Below, in pieces: positions 19,801-30,141 of a stretch of DNA of 64,000 nt. This stretch comes from Shewanella kaireitica (lineage in GTDB: Bacteria; Pseudomonadota; Gammaproteobacteria; Enterobacterales; Shewanellaceae). Both the position numbers and the translations under genes were made by a program. Below the pieces are notes generated by a model. The model made no database searches. It was given only the letters and a program-made list of their open reading frames with translations, and had not been told where the DNA came from. The stretch spans positions 62,001 to 126,000 of the forward strand of contig NZ_JAKIKQ010000013.1 of assembly GCF_023284045.1 (NCBI RefSeq), written 5' to 3'. How positions within the stretch are numbered: position 1 is the first letter of the stretch; every line of letters begins with the position of its first letter.

Positions 19801-20528
19801 TTAATTGCCACCATAGATGCAAAGTTAAAACATTGGAACCAAACACTAAATTGGCTAAATCCCTGCTGTTTTATTCGTAATTCATGTTGTTGAAGCGTGT
19901 CAGGCTTCATTACGTGCTCGAGTGAGCTTCTTTTTTGGCTGATCTCTAACTCACTGTAACCATTTGCCCTTTTGAAATCGAGATGTAAATCATCTAATGT
20001 CGATTGTATTTGGTCTTGTTCGAAGTAAAGCTTCTCTGAAAGCACTAATAAACCACCTGGCAGTAAACCATCGTAGATTTTTTTTAGTAAGCTTTGTCTA
20101 TGTTCAGGCGCCAAAAATTGCATGGTAAAATTGAGGATCACTAACGATGCATTTTCAATTTCAATATCACGGATATCACCACAAACTAACTTAACTGGTG
20201 TTTCACTGACGTAGGCTGACAAGTTCTCTTTACAGCGCTCGATCATAGATTCACTATTATCAACGGCGATAATCTGGCAATTTCGGCCCTCTACTCGGCG
20301 ACGTACACTTAAGGTCGCGGCGCCTAATGAACAGCCAAGATCATATATTTTGCTGTTTGGCGTTGCATATTTTTGTGCTAAATCTCCAATAGTATTAATG
20401 ATTTGTCCATAGCCCGGCACCGAACGACGGATCATATCATTAAACACACCAGCAACTTTATTATCGAACTGAAAGTCGCTGACTTGTTGGTAAGGTTTCG
20501 CGTATAAGTCGTCTTGTGAAGATTTCAT
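19797..20528 (-). CDS. cmoA: Carboxy-SAM synthase CmoA
   Basis: CmoA makes carboxy-S-adenosylmethionine from SAM and prephenate, the donor used by CmoB. The 243-residue class I methyltransferase fold shows the nucleotide loop [18 protein letters not shown], the acid strand [14 protein letters not shown] and the family-typical [12 protein letters not shown]. The start ATG at 20528 follows a 150-bp gap from the divergent diguanylate cyclase gene, where its promoter should lie. Confidence 0.95.
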   Translation of the reverse strand: MKSSQDDLYAKPYQQVSDFQFDNKVAGVFNDMIRRSVPGYGQIINTIGDLAQKYATPNSKIYDLGCSLGAATLSVRRRVEGRNCQIIAVDNSESMIERCKENLSAYVSETPVKLVCGDIRDIEIENASLVILNFTMQFLAPEHRQSLLKKIYDGLLPGGLLVLSEKLYFEQDQIQSTLDDLHLDFKRANGYSELEISQKRSSLEHVMKPDTLQQHELRIKQQGFSQFSVWFQCFNFASMVAIK

Positions 20529-20679
20529 GTGATCAAATAGTGGGAGTTCAACTCTTTATTCTAGCTAAACATATCCGTTACCAGCAAGACTAGTACTGGA
20601 AATTCCTCATAAAATTTTGTCTAATAGCTATATTGAAACAAATTATTTACAGATGTTTGACCTTTTATAGGGATTGTAA

Positions 20680-23502
20680 TTGAAATATAACGCCTACGTG
20701 TTGCTCATTGTTTTATCACTCTTTTATACGCATCCAGTTATTTCGGCTCAAAATGATAATATTAAGCCATTGCTGATATCGATGAGTGACGACTCTTATC
20801 CCTTTCAGTATGTTGATGAAAACGGTGTTAAAAGCGGTTTACTGGTTGATTATTGGTTGCTATGGGCGAAGAAAAATCAACGGCAGATTGATTTTAGGCC
20901 TACAAATTGGCAGCAGTCTTTAAAAGATGTCGAAATCGGTTTAACCGATATTCACATGGGGATGGCAGATACCTTATCTCGTCGTAACACTTTTGATTTT
21001 TACCAACCGATTAGCAAAGTACAAAGCTACCTCTACATCAATAAAACTCTCGTTAATATTAAAGAGCTCTCACAGGTTAGTCCCTATCGAGTTGGGGTCG
21101 TTAAGGGAGCTGCACATATTGAATTATTGCAGCAAAAGTTACCTAATGTGTCATTTGCCTATTACGACAATCGCAAGCAGCTTATTGATGCAGTAAAAGC
21201 TAACGAAATTTTGGTTTTTGCCGGCCTAGAAGGCTACCTAAGAAAAAGTGAAGTCAGCCAACAGATACTGATGTCATTCCCGTTTAAACGTCGAATAACG
21301 CTTGATGAATTATCTTTCTATCCGGTGGTCAAGAAGGGAAATGCCTCTGAATTGCACAGCATAATGCAAGGTTTTGAGCAAATAGAGCAAGCTGAGCTGA
21401 ATGGGGTAAAACGCAAGTGGTTAGGCCTTCAGCGTGGCCAAAATGAAGTGATCATTGCTATGCAAGCAGGCGTGGAACCGTATGCTGATATAGGGCCTAA
21501 TGGCTTACCCCATGGCCTATTAGTTGATATTTGGAAGTTGTGGTCAGATAAAACGGGGTTACCTATAAAGTTTATCGCTGGCGATATGAAGCAGACTATA
21601 GATAATGTAAAAAGAGGCACTGCTGACGTGCAACTTGGCTATCCTGAAAGCGAATCGATGAAATCTGGGCTCAATCGTGCGCATCTCATTTATCAAGTCA
21701 GCAGTCGGTTATTTACTTTTAAGAAACAGTATAAGACGCTTACTGAGATGAAGGGCAAGGTATTTGCCGTTGCACCCACTTCGCCTTATCTGAGTGATTT
21801 AATCGAAGCTTTACCGGACTCAGATTTCCGCTACCTTTCTAGTGTAGAGAAGATGATAGAAGCAACAGAGGCTGGAGAAATTGATGGTTTTGTCGCTGCA
21901 TCTGCTTGGACGCAACATTACTTGTTGTTGAAACAGCAATGGGAGGATTTTTATCAATTTCCAACATTGCATTTTAAAACCGATCTATACGCCCTAAATA
22001 GAGGAAATGATCCTGGATTTTCTGAACGCATAGCGGCAGGTTTTAACTCGATGACATCGGTAGAATTGGCTGCCATTGAAGCTAAATGGATTCTGAATCC
22101 ACAAGATCGGATCTATTCTCCAACGAAAGAGTTATTGCTACTAAACGCCCAGCAACGCGCCATGATAAGAGGCCTAGGGAAGATAAAAGTAGGCTATGTT
22201 AATAACTGGGCGCCAATGGAATATAAAAATGCAGAGGGTCACTACGCAGGCATAAACAGTGAAGTCTTTAGCATCCTTAGCCGTGAACTGGGACTAAAAC
22301 TCGAATACGTTGAATTTAGTGATTGGCAAGCACTGCTTGATGCTCTGTTAAAAGGCGATATTGATATGTCTGGCAGTATTGCGGCAACTGCAGAGCGTGA
22401 AACTGACTTGGTTTTTTCTCTACCATATTGGCCCTCTCCTTGGGGCGTTGTGACCTCGTTAGACAGCGTTAATATATTTAGCTTATCGGAACTCAATGGG
22501 CTACGACTCGCCGTTGTTGAAGGTTATCACATCGTTGCTGATCTTATGAGAGAGTATCCGAGCTTAAAGTTAGTGTTGGTTCCAAATAGTCATGCTGGAC
22601 TTAATTCTGTCGAAGAGGGTAAAGCGGATGTCTTTATCGATAAAGTCATTAATTTGAGTTCTGGCCTGAAAAAAGGCCATTTTTCAAACTTAAAAATGTC
22701 GATGTTAGTTGATTTCGCTGAGCAGCGCAGCCACATTGGGATTAATAAGAGTAAGCAATCTTTACTCCCTTATATAAATGGCGTCATTTCTACTATTGAT
22801 CGTGAGCAGCAGCAAGAGATCCACCATAAATGGGTATCGCAAACCATTGAGTTTGGTCGGGAAGATTTCGAGAATAGGTTACGAGTTAGTATTCTTGTAT
22901 TCTGTGCCTTAGCTGTCTTTGTCGTCATGGCGCTTTTGGCAAATAGACGTCTACGTAGAGAGGTTACGTTAAGGATTGAAGCAGAAAACAAAATGGCACT
23001 ATTTGCCAAGCATGACAGTTTAACCAAGCTTCCTAATCGCTCTATGATTGAAGAAAGAATAGAGCAAGCGATTTTAATCCATAGTCGTGAAATGTCACAG
23101 TTTGCGGTTATTTTTATTGATCTCGATGGTTTTAAAGCCATTAATGATGCACATGGCCACCATGTTGGTGATGACTATCTTGTTGCAGTGAGTGCTGCAT
23201 TAGCCGCTTCAGTCCGGCGCTCTGATACGGTAGGCCGATTAGGCGGTGATGAATTTATTGTTATTCTTAATCAGGTAGAGTCGATGGCTGCGGTAGATAT
23301 TGTCGTTGAGTTGCTACAGCAATGTTTAGCTAAATTGTTTGTTATCGATGATTTAAGCTTGTCTGCTTCTGCGAGTATGGGTATCGCTTTGTACCCTGCA
23401 GATGGCGACAGTGTCGATACACTGCTCAAAACGGCTGATACTCATATGTACCGTGCTAAAAATGCGGGCGGAAAATCATCAAGAAATTCACAGCAGCAGT
23501 AA
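20680..23502 (+). CDS. Diguanylate cyclase with three periplasmic solute-binding-type sensor domains
   Basis: A 940-residue membrane sensor. After a signal/anchor helix (residues 6-22) come three successive family-3 solute-binding (PBPb) domains at about 30-245, 250-480 and 495-725. A membrane helix follows (VSILVFCALAVFVVMALLA, ~736-756), then a cytoplasmic GGDEF domain at ~775-935. The catalytic motif is intact (GRLGGDEF, near residue 855) and an RRSD sequence five residues before it matches the RxxD inhibitory c-di-GMP site. It should therefore make c-di-GMP in response to small ligands such as amino acids, with product inhibition. The start is TTG 20680 with AGGGAT upstream. It is monocistronic, divergent from cmoA. 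Confidence 0.88.
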   Translation: MKYNAYVLLIVLSLFYTHPVISAQNDNIKPLLISMSDDSYPFQYVDENGVKSGLLVDYWLLWAKKNQRQIDFRPTNWQQSLKDVEIGLTDIHMGMADTLSRRNTFDFYQPISKVQSYLYINKTLVNIKELSQVSPYRVGVVKGAAHIELLQQKLPNVSFAYYDNRKQLIDAVKANEILVFAGLEGYLRKSEVSQQILMSFPFKRRITLDELSFYPVVKKGNASELHSIMQGFEQIEQAELNGVKRKWLGLQRGQNEVIIAMQAGVEPYADIGPNGLPHGLLVDIWKLWSDKTGLPIKFIAGDMKQTIDNVKRGTADVQLGYPESESMKSGLNRAHLIYQVSSRLFTFKKQYKTLTEMKGKVFAVAPTSPYLSDLIEALPDSDFRYLSSVEKMIEATEAGEIDGFVAASAWTQHYLLLKQQWEDFYQFPTLHFKTDLYALNRGNDPGFSERIAAGFNSMTSVELAAIEAKWILNPQDRIYSPTKELLLLNAQQRAMIRGLGKIKVGYVNNWAPMEYKNAEGHYAGINSEVFSILSRELGLKLEYVEFSDWQALLDALLKGDIDMSGSIAATAERETDLVFSLPYWPSPWGVVTSLDSVNIFSLSELNGLRLAVVEGYHIVADLMREYPSLKLVLVPNSHAGLNSVEEGKADVFIDKVINLSSGLKKGHFSNLKMSMLVDFAEQRSHIGINKSKQSLLPYINGVISTIDREQQQEIHHKWVSQTIEFGREDFENRLRVSILVFCALAVFVVMALLANRRLRREVTLRIEAENKMALFAKHDSLTKLPNRSMIEERIEQAILIHSREMSQFAVIFIDLDGFKAINDAHGHHVGDDYLVAVSAALAASVRRSDTVGRLGGDEFIVILNQVESMAAVDIVVELLQQCLAKLFVIDDLSLSASASMGIALYPADGDSVDTLLKTADTHMYRAKNAGGKSSRNSQQQ

Positions 23503-23569
23503 CGTCGGGTTAAATCTATTCATTTTTATTTAAAATTGACTGATACTTAACCGACTAGTCGATAAGTTA

Positions 23570-23598
23570 TTTCGAAAACGGCAATATACCTCTATAAT
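23570..23598 (+). promoter_or_regulatory. Candidate aspS promoter
   Basis: A perfect TATAAT lies at 23593-23598, 66 bases before the aspS ATG and in a suitable position. The -35 region at 23570-23575 is poor, so the call rests on the -10 box. Confidence 0.45.
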
Positions 23599-23664
23599 GC
23601 CGCTTTTGTCTTGTTTTGAACCAGAACCTCAAACATCGTTTTGCGGAATAAAGGAAAGAGCTAA

Positions 23665-25446
23665 ATGCGCAGTCATTATTGTGGAGACGTTAATAAGTCT
23701 CACGTTGGTCAAGAAGTAACCCTAGTGGGTTGGGTTAATCGTAGCCGAGATTTAGGCGGCGTAGTTTTTCTCGATATGCGTGATAGAGAGGGGATTGTTC
23801 AAGTTGTCTATGATCCAGACCTTCCAGAAGTGTTTGAAGTTGCAAGCAGCTTGCGTAGTGAATTCTGTGTTCAAATTAAAGGCCTTGTAAGAGCAAGACC
23901 TGACAGCCAAGTCAACGCTGATATGCGTACTGGTGAAATTGAAATTCTTGGTCTTGAGCTCACAATATTAAATAGTTCTGCGCCGCTTCCAATTAACATG
24001 GACAAGAACCAGCACAATACTGAAGAGCAGCGTCTGAAATATCGCTATTTGGATCTGCGTCGTCCAGAAATGGCTGATCGTATTGTTTTCCGTTCAAAAG
24101 TGACCAGTGCCGTAAGACGTTTTCTTGATGGTAACGGTTTTCTAGACATCGAAACGCCTATTTTGACCAAAGCAACACCAGAAGGTGCTCGTGATTACTT
24201 AGTGCCAAGCCGTACTTATAAAGGTCAATTTTTTGCGCTACCGCAGTCTCCACAGCTATTTAAGCAGTTGTTGATGATGTCTGGTTTTGATCGCTACTAC
24301 CAAATTGTAAAGTGTTTCCGAGACGAAGATTTACGTGCTGATCGTCAGCCTGAATTTACTCAAATAGATATCGAAACCTCTTTCATGACCTCTGAGCAGG
24401 TTATGGCTAAAACAGAAGAGATGACTCGTGGTCTATTTAAAGAGTTACTTGATGTTGACCTGGGCGAATTCCCGAGAATGACCTTTGCCGAAGCGATGCG
24501 TCGTTATGGCTCTGATAAGCCAGATCTTCGTAACCCACTAGAACTGATTGACATTGCAGATCTGGTAAAAGAGGTCGAATTCGCCGTATTTAATGGTCCT
24601 GCAAACGACCCTGAAGGACGTGTTGCTGTGCTTAGCATTCCAGGTGGCGCTAAGCTATCGCGTAAACAACTCGATGAATACGCCAAGTATGTCACCATTT
24701 ATGGTGCTAAAGGCTTAGCATGGATGAAAGTTAATGATCTTGATAAAGGCATGGAAGGGATCCAATCTCCAGTGCTTAAGTTCTTAACTGAAGATGTGGT
24801 AAAAGCGTTACTTGAGCGCACTGGTGCACAAACTGGTGATGTTATTCTATTTGGTGCTGATAAAGCCAACGTTGTTGCAGAAGCTATGGGTGCACTACGT
24901 CTTAAAGCGGGTGAAGATTTTGACCTGCTTAAAGGTGACTGGAAGCCACTTTGGGTTGTTGACTTCCCTATGTTCGAGCGTACTTCAGATGGTGGCCTAC
25001 ACGCTATGCACCATCCATTTACAGCACCAAGCAATATGACACCAGCAGAACTAGAAGCTAACCCAACAGCCGCTATTTCAGATGCCTATGATATGGTATT
25101 AAATGGTTGTGAGCTGGGTGGTGGTTCAGTACGTATCCATAATAGCGAAATGCAATCCGCAGTGTTTAGAATACTGGGCATTAACGATGAAGAAGCAAAC
25201 GAAAAGTTTGGCTTCTTATTAGAGGCGCTTCGCTACGGTACGCCACCTCATGCGGGGCTAGCGTTTGGTTTAGACCGTATAATTATGCTGATGACGGGCG
25301 CAAGCTCTATTCGCGATGTGATGGCTTTCCCTAAAACAACTACAGCGGCATGTCCGCTTACCAATGCACCAGGATTTGCCAATCCAGTGCAGTTAGTTGA
25401 GCTTGGGGTCAGCGTTATAGAGCCTGAAGTGAAAGACGGCGAATAA
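23665..25446 (+). CDS. aspS: Aspartyl-tRNA synthetase
   Basis: AspRS charges tRNA-Asp. The 593-residue length is that of the bacterial type, with an N-terminal OB-fold anticodon-binding domain (residues ~1-105), a class II core, and the inserted GAD domain (~285-420). Class II motifs are visible: motif 2 around [20 protein letters not shown] and motif 3 [15 protein letters not shown] near residue 535. The start [10 protein letters not shown] is typical. It is followed by a strong terminator, then yebC and the ruv genes. Confidence 0.97.
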   Translation: MRSHYCGDVNKSHVGQEVTLVGWVNRSRDLGGVVFLDMRDREGIVQVVYDPDLPEVFEVASSLRSEFCVQIKGLVRARPDSQVNADMRTGEIEILGLELTILNSSAPLPINMDKNQHNTEEQRLKYRYLDLRRPEMADRIVFRSKVTSAVRRFLDGNGFLDIETPILTKATPEGARDYLVPSRTYKGQFFALPQSPQLFKQLLMMSGFDRYYQIVKCFRDEDLRADRQPEFTQIDIETSFMTSEQVMAKTEEMTRGLFKELLDVDLGEFPRMTFAEAMRRYGSDKPDLRNPLELIDIADLVKEVEFAVFNGPANDPEGRVAVLSIPGGAKLSRKQLDEYAKYVTIYGAKGLAWMKVNDLDKGMEGIQSPVLKFLTEDVVKALLERTGAQTGDVILFGADKANVVAEAMGALRLKAGEDFDLLKGDWKPLWVVDFPMFERTSDGGLHAMHHPFTAPSNMTPAELEANPTAAISDAYDMVLNGCELGGGSVRIHNSEMQSAVFRILGINDEEANEKFGFLLEALRYGTPPHAGLAFGLDRIIMLMTGASSIRDVMAFPKTTTAACPLTNAPGFANPVQLVELGVSVIEPEVKDGE

Positions 25447-25458
25447 CAACGCGCAACA

Positions 25459-25487
25459 AGAGCCGAGTTAAGACTCGGCTTTTTTTT
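25459..25487 (+). terminator. Rho-independent terminator after aspS
   Basis: AGCCGAGT-TAAG-ACTCGGCT followed by eight T, thirteen bases past the stop codon. Confidence 0.93.
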
Positions 25488-25554
25488 CGGATAATTTTGG
25501 CAAACCACACATGTACAAAGTGGTTTACTTAAGCATCGAATGTAGGAGATAAAC

Positions 25555-26298
25555 ATGGCTGGTCATAGTAAGTGGGATAATATTAAGCACCGTAAAGCCG
25601 CGCAAGATGCTAAGCGTGGTAAGCTTTTTACTAAGTTTATTCGTGAGCTTACTGTTGCTGCTAGAGAAGGTGGTTCAGATCCAGATTCCAACCCAAGACT
25701 TCGTGCAGCCATCGATAAATCACTGTCAAATAATATGACGCGTGACACGGTAGAGCGTGCGATTAAACGTGGTGCAGGTGAATTAGATGGTCAAGTACTA
25801 GAGACCATTATCTATGAAGGTTACGGACCTGGTGGCACGGCTGTTTTAGTTGAAACCATGACTGATAATAAAAACCGCACAGTGTCTGGTGTAAGAAATG
25901 CGTTTAGCAAATCAGGGGGCAATCTAGGTACTGACGGTTCTGTTGCCTACCTTTTTGACAAAAAAGGCATTATTTCTTATCAAAACGCAGATGAAGATAC
26001 GGTGATGGATGCGGCGTTAGAGGCTGGCGCAGATGATGTTGTGGCACATGAAGATAGCTCTATCGATGTGTTTACAACTCCAGAAGATTTTGGCGCGGTT
26101 AAAGACGCATTAGATGCTGCAGGGCTTGAAGCTGTCAATGCTGAAGTGACAATGCTACCGTCAACTAAAGCTGAATTAGATGCCAGTACCGCCCCTAAAT
26201 TTTTGCGATTAATCGATAACCTTGAAGATCACGATGATGTGCAAGAGGTTTACCATAATGCTGATATTTCTGATGAAGTGATGGCAGGCTTGGAATAG
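25555..26298 (+). CDS. yebC: YebC/TACO1-family protein
   Basis: A 247-residue protein opening with [22 protein letters not shown], the hallmark of the YebC family, and containing [15 protein letters not shown] near residue 85. Members have been described both as transcription factors (PmpR) and, more recently, as factors that ease ribosome stalling at proline stretches, like human TACO1. The order yebC-ruvC-ruvA-ruvB is the common gammaproteobacterial arrangement. A GTAGGAG site precedes the start; ruvC begins five bases after its stop. Confidence 0.95.
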   Translation: MAGHSKWDNIKHRKAAQDAKRGKLFTKFIRELTVAAREGGSDPDSNPRLRAAIDKSLSNNMTRDTVERAIKRGAGELDGQVLETIIYEGYGPGGTAVLVETMTDNKNRTVSGVRNAFSKSGGNLGTDGSVAYLFDKKGIISYQNADEDTVMDAALEAGADDVVAHEDSSIDVFTTPEDFGAVKDALDAAGLEAVNAEVTMLPSTKAELDASTAPKFLRLIDNLEDHDDVQEVYHNADISDEVMAGLE

Positions 26299-26303
26299 AT
26301 TTT

Positions 26304-26825
26304 ATGGCCATTATTTTAGGCGTCGATCCGGGTTCAAGGATCACCGGATATGGCGTCATCAGCTGTGTTGGCAGGCAACAGGTTTATGTTGGCAGCGGTT
26401 GTATAAGAACCAGCTCTGATGAACTGCCGTTGCGCTTAAAACAAATTTTTGATGGTCTATCTGAAATTATCAGGCAGTATCAGCCTGATGAGTTTGCCAT
26501 TGAGCGAGTTTTCATGGCAAAAAACGCAGATTCTGCATTGAAATTAGGCCAAGCTCGCGGGGCTGCTATAGTTGCAGCAACCGCTGCAAACTTGCCGGTT
26601 GCAGAATACAGTGCAACTCAGATAAAAAGTGCGGTTGTGGGCACAGGCCGGGCACAGAAGTCGCAAGTGCAGCATATGATCCAGCAACTGTTAAAGTTAC
26701 CCAGTGCACCGCAAGCTGATGCGGCTGACGCATTAGGGGTCGCGGTGTGTCATTATCATACAAATCAAAGCTTAGCGGCCATGGGCGGCAGAGCAAACTC
26801 TAGAACATACGGAAGATATAAATGA
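26304..26825 (+). CDS. ruvC: Holliday junction resolvase RuvC
   Basis: RuvC cuts four-way junctions produced by recombination. The 173-residue RNase H-fold protein has the expected acidic residues: D7 in [14 protein letters not shown], the glutamate of FAIERVF near residue 68, and the aspartates of [13 protein letters not shown] near residues 139-145. The stop overlaps the ruvA start by four bases (ATGA), so the two are translationally coupled. Confidence 0.96.
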   Translation: MAIILGVDPGSRITGYGVISCVGRQQVYVGSGCIRTSSDELPLRLKQIFDGLSEIIRQYQPDEFAIERVFMAKNADSALKLGQARGAAIVAATAANLPVAEYSATQIKSAVVGTGRAQKSQVQHMIQQLLKLPSAPQADAADALGVAVCHYHTNQSLAAMGGRANSRTYGRYK

Positions 26826-27439
26826 TTGGTCGGATACGAGGTTTACTTGTTGAGAAGCAAGCACCTGAAGTGCTTATTGATGTTTCTGGTGTTGGCTACG
26901 AAATCCAGATGCCACTGACTAGCTTTTATGAGTTACCTGAAATCGGTCTTGAGGCTGTAGTTTTTACCCACTTTGTTGTTAGAGAAGACGCACAGCTTTT
27001 ATATGGCTTTATCTCAAAGCAAGAGCGTGCACTGTTTCGTTTATTGATTAAAACCAATGGCGTAGGGCCCAAGTTGGCGTTAACGATACTGTCCGGTATG
27101 ACAGCAGGGGAATTTGTCGCTTGTGTTGAAAGAGATGATATTGCCACTTTGGTTAAACTTCCTGGTGTTGGTAAGAAAACAGCAGAGCGTTTACTGGTAG
27201 AAATGCGAGATAAACTCAAAAGTTTAATGGAAGCATCCGTTGGCTCAGAAAGAGAGTTTATGTTGCAGTCCAATTATACCGCTCCCGTCGTTGCTAATAC
27301 TGCCGAAGAAGATGCTATTGCAGCTTTATTGTCGCTTGGTTACAAACCCGCGCAGGCCAGTAAAGCTGTATCTGCTGTTTATGTCGATGGAATCGATTCA
27401 GAATCGCTGATCAAATCAGCGCTGAAGTCGATGCTTTAA
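26822..27439 (+). CDS. ruvA: Holliday junction branch migration subunit RuvA
   Basis: RuvA binds the Holliday junction and loads RuvB. The 205-residue protein shows the N-terminal OB domain ([27 protein letters not shown]), two helix-hairpin-helix motifs ([16 protein letters not shown] and [16 protein letters not shown], residues ~75-130), and a C-terminal RuvB-binding domain ([19 protein letters not shown]). It is located between ruvC (overlapping) and ruvB (9 bases apart). No LexA box was recognised before ruvA, which would lie inside ruvC. Confidence 0.96.
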   Translation: MIGRIRGLLVEKQAPEVLIDVSGVGYEIQMPLTSFYELPEIGLEAVVFTHFVVREDAQLLYGFISKQERALFRLLIKTNGVGPKLALTILSGMTAGEFVACVERDDIATLVKLPGVGKKTAERLLVEMRDKLKSLMEASVGSEREFMLQSNYTAPVVANTAEEDAIAALLSLGYKPAQASKAVSAVYVDGIDSESLIKSALKSML

Positions 27440-27448
27440 GGATAACCA

Positions 27449-28459
27449 ATGATTGAAGCTGACAGACTAATACAACCGCAAGTTATCGAGCCTGACGAAG
27501 TTGTCGATAGAGCTATGCGTCCAAAATTGTTGGATGAATATACGGGGCAGGATGACACTCGTGCACAGTTAAAGATTTTTATTGAAGCTGCGCAAAAACG
27601 CGGTGAAGCGTTAGATCATATGCTTATATATGGCCCTCCTGGTCTGGGTAAGACAACACTGGCAATGATTGTTGCTAATGAGATGGGCGTTAATATCAAG
27701 TCAACTTCTGGGCCTGTTTTAGAAAAAGCGGGTGATTTGGCTGCGTTATTAACCAACCTTGAAGAAAATGATGTGTTGTTTATTGATGAAATCCATCGTC
27801 TAAGCCCCGTAGTTGAAGAGATCCTCTATCCAGCAATGGAGGATTATCAGCTTGACATAATGATCGGTGAAGGACCTGCTGCTCGTTCTATTAAGCTAGA
27901 CTTGCCACCGTTTACCCTGGTTGGCGCCACAACCCGTGCAGGTTCATTAACGTCTCCTCTGCGAGCACGATTTGGTATTCCGCTGCGACTAGAGTTCTAC
28001 AACATTAAAGATTTGTCGACGATTGTTATTCGCTCGGCAAAGGTGATGGAACTTGAGATAGATGAAGAGGGCGCTATTGAGATTGCAAGGCGTTCCCGTG
28101 GTACTCCAAGAATTGCGAATCGCTTACTGCGCAGAGTACGGGATTTTGCCGAAGTCAAGCATAGTGGTGCGGTGACTAAAATCGTCGCTGAATTAGCATT
28201 GGATATGTTAGATGTTGATGCTGAAGGGTTTGATTATATGGACCGAAAACTACTTTTGGCCATTATTGATAAGTTTATGGGCGGCCCGGTCGGGTTAGAT
28301 AACTTAGCAGCCGCTATTGGTGAAGAGCGTGAAACCATTGAAGATGTATTAGAGCCGTTCTTAATTCAGCAGGGGTTTGTGCAGAGAACACCTCGCGGGC
28401 GTATCGCAACACAACGTGCCTATAATCACTTTAATCTGATTCAGCCTGAAGCCAAGTAA
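27449..28459 (+). CDS. ruvB: Holliday junction branch migration ATPase RuvB
   Basis: RuvB is the AAA+ motor that drives branch migration with RuvA. The 336-residue protein has Walker [10 protein letters not shown] near residues 64-72, Walker [10 protein letters not shown] near 111, sensor 1 [11 protein letters not shown] near 157, and the arginine finger region [11 protein letters not shown]. The C-terminal winged-helix domain contains [13 protein letters not shown]. This is the last gene of the yebC-ruvCAB group, and it converges with a small secreted-protein gene. Confidence 0.97.
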   Translation: MIEADRLIQPQVIEPDEVVDRAMRPKLLDEYTGQDDTRAQLKIFIEAAQKRGEALDHMLIYGPPGLGKTTLAMIVANEMGVNIKSTSGPVLEKAGDLAALLTNLEENDVLFIDEIHRLSPVVEEILYPAMEDYQLDIMIGEGPAARSIKLDLPPFTLVGATTRAGSLTSPLRARFGIPLRLEFYNIKDLSTIVIRSAKVMELEIDEEGAIEIARRSRGTPRIANRLLRRVRDFAEVKHSGAVTKIVAELALDMLDVDAEGFDYMDRKLLLAIIDKFMGGPVGLDNLAAAIGEERETIEDVLEPFLIQQGFVQRTPRGRIATQRAYNHFNLIQPEAK

Positions 28460-28471
28460 GCCCATGTCTCA

Positions 28472-28506
28472 ATAGAGGAGCTGTCGTGTTACTGTTGCTC
28501 CTCTAT
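28472..28506. repeat. Inverted repeat between convergent genes
   Basis: A perfect 10-bp inverted repeat (ATAGAGGAGC and GCTCCTCTAT) with a 15-base loop lies between ruvB and the convergent gene, overlapping the latter's last codons. It is placed like a terminator but neither strand has a T-tract after the stem. Confidence 0.45.
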
Positions 28507-28977
28507 CCTCAGAACATATTGTGGGTTTTTATCCCCCGCAGTAGCATTTTTTCCCGCTACGACTTTCGCTCCAATCGCAATAATCTCGCCATCTACGCCT
28601 GGGTTATCAAGGGGGATGGTTGGAAAACTCTTATAGGTTTTGTTTTTATATCTCACCCGTAGTGTTTTTAAGTTCACCTTACTCTCGTTACCTAATTGAA
28701 AAAATTCAATCGTGATAGGGAGGTTGGAATCTGAGCTGACGAGGTATTTGCCTTCATAATAATCATTATCAAGCAGTGTGGCGTTTGTTGCATTTCCAAG
28801 GTTTCCTTTCCAATTGACGAGCACAACTGTCGATTTACTCTGGTTTTTGACGGTGGAAGGGTATTTTATTGGTTGTAACTCAGTAATCGTAATTGCTGCT
28901 TCAGTGCTTACGGAGACGGTGGCTATCAGCAGCAAATGTATGTTTAACAGGACTTTCATTTTTTTGAGGCTTAACAT
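28489..28977 (-). CDS. Secreted beta-rich protein, possible DUF4402-like subunit
   Basis: A 162-residue protein with a signal peptide (MKVLLNIHLLLIATVSVSTEAA). The mature part is predicted beta-rich from its alternating pattern. The end (IIAIGAKVVAGKNATAGDKNPQYVLRI) follows the layout of DUF4402-type domains: a glycine-bearing strand, a linker and a final Y-x-L strand. It lacks the cysteines of the neighbouring pilin-like proteins. The start ATG has an AAGGGG site six bases upstream. It is divergent from the fibre locus on its right and convergent with ruvB. It may be an accessory subunit of that locus, but this is inference. Confidence 0.6.
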   Translation of the reverse strand: MLSLKKMKVLLNIHLLLIATVSVSTEAAITITELQPIKYPSTVKNQSKSTVVLVNWKGNLGNATNATLLDNDYYEGKYLVSSDSNLPITIEFFQLGNESKVNLKTLRVRYKNKTYKSFPTIPLDNPGVDGEIIAIGAKVVAGKNATAGDKNPQYVLRIEEQQ

Positions 28978-29487
28978 TATATTCCCCTTTTTTAATCTAG
29001 GTTAACCTGAACCATTTTTAACAACAATAGAATTATCTATAAGGGTTAGCTCTGTAGTAGTTAAGTGTTACTAGACGTAGTTTTTTGTGGCTGTTTCAGT
29101 GAAATATCTCGCTTTGTAAGACTAAAGGCTTAGTGTTATTGGTTATTAGATATTACATATAGCTATTTAGTAAGGGCGGAAAATTAAATCCGTTGTGAAT
29201 TTAAATCCCGTAGGTGGCGCTTGAAATGGAGTATGTCACTGTTTATTGCGCCTCTATTGGTGTTTAATATTTGAAAGCGCTACCGCTAAACCTTAGTATA
29301 ACTAGGGGTAATAAATACCTAAAATTCATTTTGAGAATGAGTGGACCCTTCAAGGTTTAAAATATGTTGCTAAATGTAACGCAATTGTTATCTTTTGTTT
29401 CCGAGCTAATTAAAGTGCGGCTAAACAAGCGCTTAGGCTCTACCTAAAATTAATGATAATTTCTTGCGCTACAATGGGAACAACATA
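28978..29487. other. Divergent intergenic region of the fibre locus
   Basis: About 510 A/T-rich bases without a credible ORF on either strand. This is the presumed control region for the fibre genes on the right and the small secreted protein on the left. No operator was recognised. Confidence 0.4.
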
Positions 29488-29967
29488 ATGAATAAAAAAA
29501 TACTCCTTTCATCTTTAATCGCTTCTTCTGTATTACTAACATCTCAGGTCGGAGCAAGCGACTTTACCGGTAAAGCTAACTTTAACTTAATCAAGCCACT
29601 CGTTATTTCTGAAACGACCCAACTTAATTTAGGTGATATAGATATCGGAACTACTGGCTCTTGTGGTTTTACGGCGGCTTCGTTAGCAACTGGAACAATT
29701 TGTTTAGCGACTGGTGCAGCACAAGTCGCTGGTGAATTTAAAGTTACTGGTACCGATGGTATTGTAAACGTTAGTGTTTCTGGTGCTGATACTTCTCTTG
29801 ATGGTATTACTTTTACACCATCAGTTATTAACCCTACTGAGACTATTGGTGCTGTAACTTCAGGTGAAGTCAGCTTTAATGTTGGTGGTAATGTTGATGT
29901 AGATGCTAGTGGCACAGTCGCATCGGGTGCGCAAGTGTTAGATTATACTGTCTCTGTAACTTATTAA
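29488..29967 (+). CDS. Putative fibre subunit (DUF4402-like)
   Basis: A 159-residue secreted protein: signal peptide MNKKILLSSLIASSVLLTSQVGA, then a beta-rich domain of low complexity in Gly, Thr, Ser and Val. ISETTQLNLGDIDIGTTGSC near residue 40, GAAQVAGEFKVTGTDGIVNVSVSG, VNVGG-type strands and the ending LDYTVSVTY follow the DUF4402 pattern, an Ig-like fold used as a pilin-like subunit. Two cysteines (SCGF and TICLA) could form a disulfide. ATG 29488 is preferred over TTG 29464 because it gives a clean signal peptide. A terminator-like hairpin follows, consistent with a major subunit made in excess over the assembly proteins. Confidence 0.72.
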   Translation: MNKKILLSSLIASSVLLTSQVGASDFTGKANFNLIKPLVISETTQLNLGDIDIGTTGSCGFTAASLATGTICLATGAAQVAGEFKVTGTDGIVNVSVSGADTSLDGITFTPSVINPTETIGAVTSGEVSFNVGGNVDVDASGTVASGAQVLDYTVSVTY

Positions 29968-29992
29968 GAGAGTTGGATTCGAGATAGTCATA

Positions 29993-30032
29993 AAATAAGA
30001 AGCTGGCTGCGAATGCAGTTTCTTATTTTTAT
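29993..30032 (+). terminator. Terminator/attenuator between subunit and chaperone genes
   Basis: AATAAGAA-G-CTG pairs with CAG-TTTCTTATT around a loop, followed by a T-rich run (TTTTTATT). It sits directly after the subunit gene; partial read-through would feed the chaperone and usher-like genes. Confidence 0.6.
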
Positions 30033-30141
30033 TAAAATATTCATTTTGGAAAATGACAAGATGACTTAACAGTTTTAAGCTCGAAGTAAGCTAAACAAAT
30101 AACAATAATGAGGCTAAGCCTCACAATTAGCTGGGCGTATC

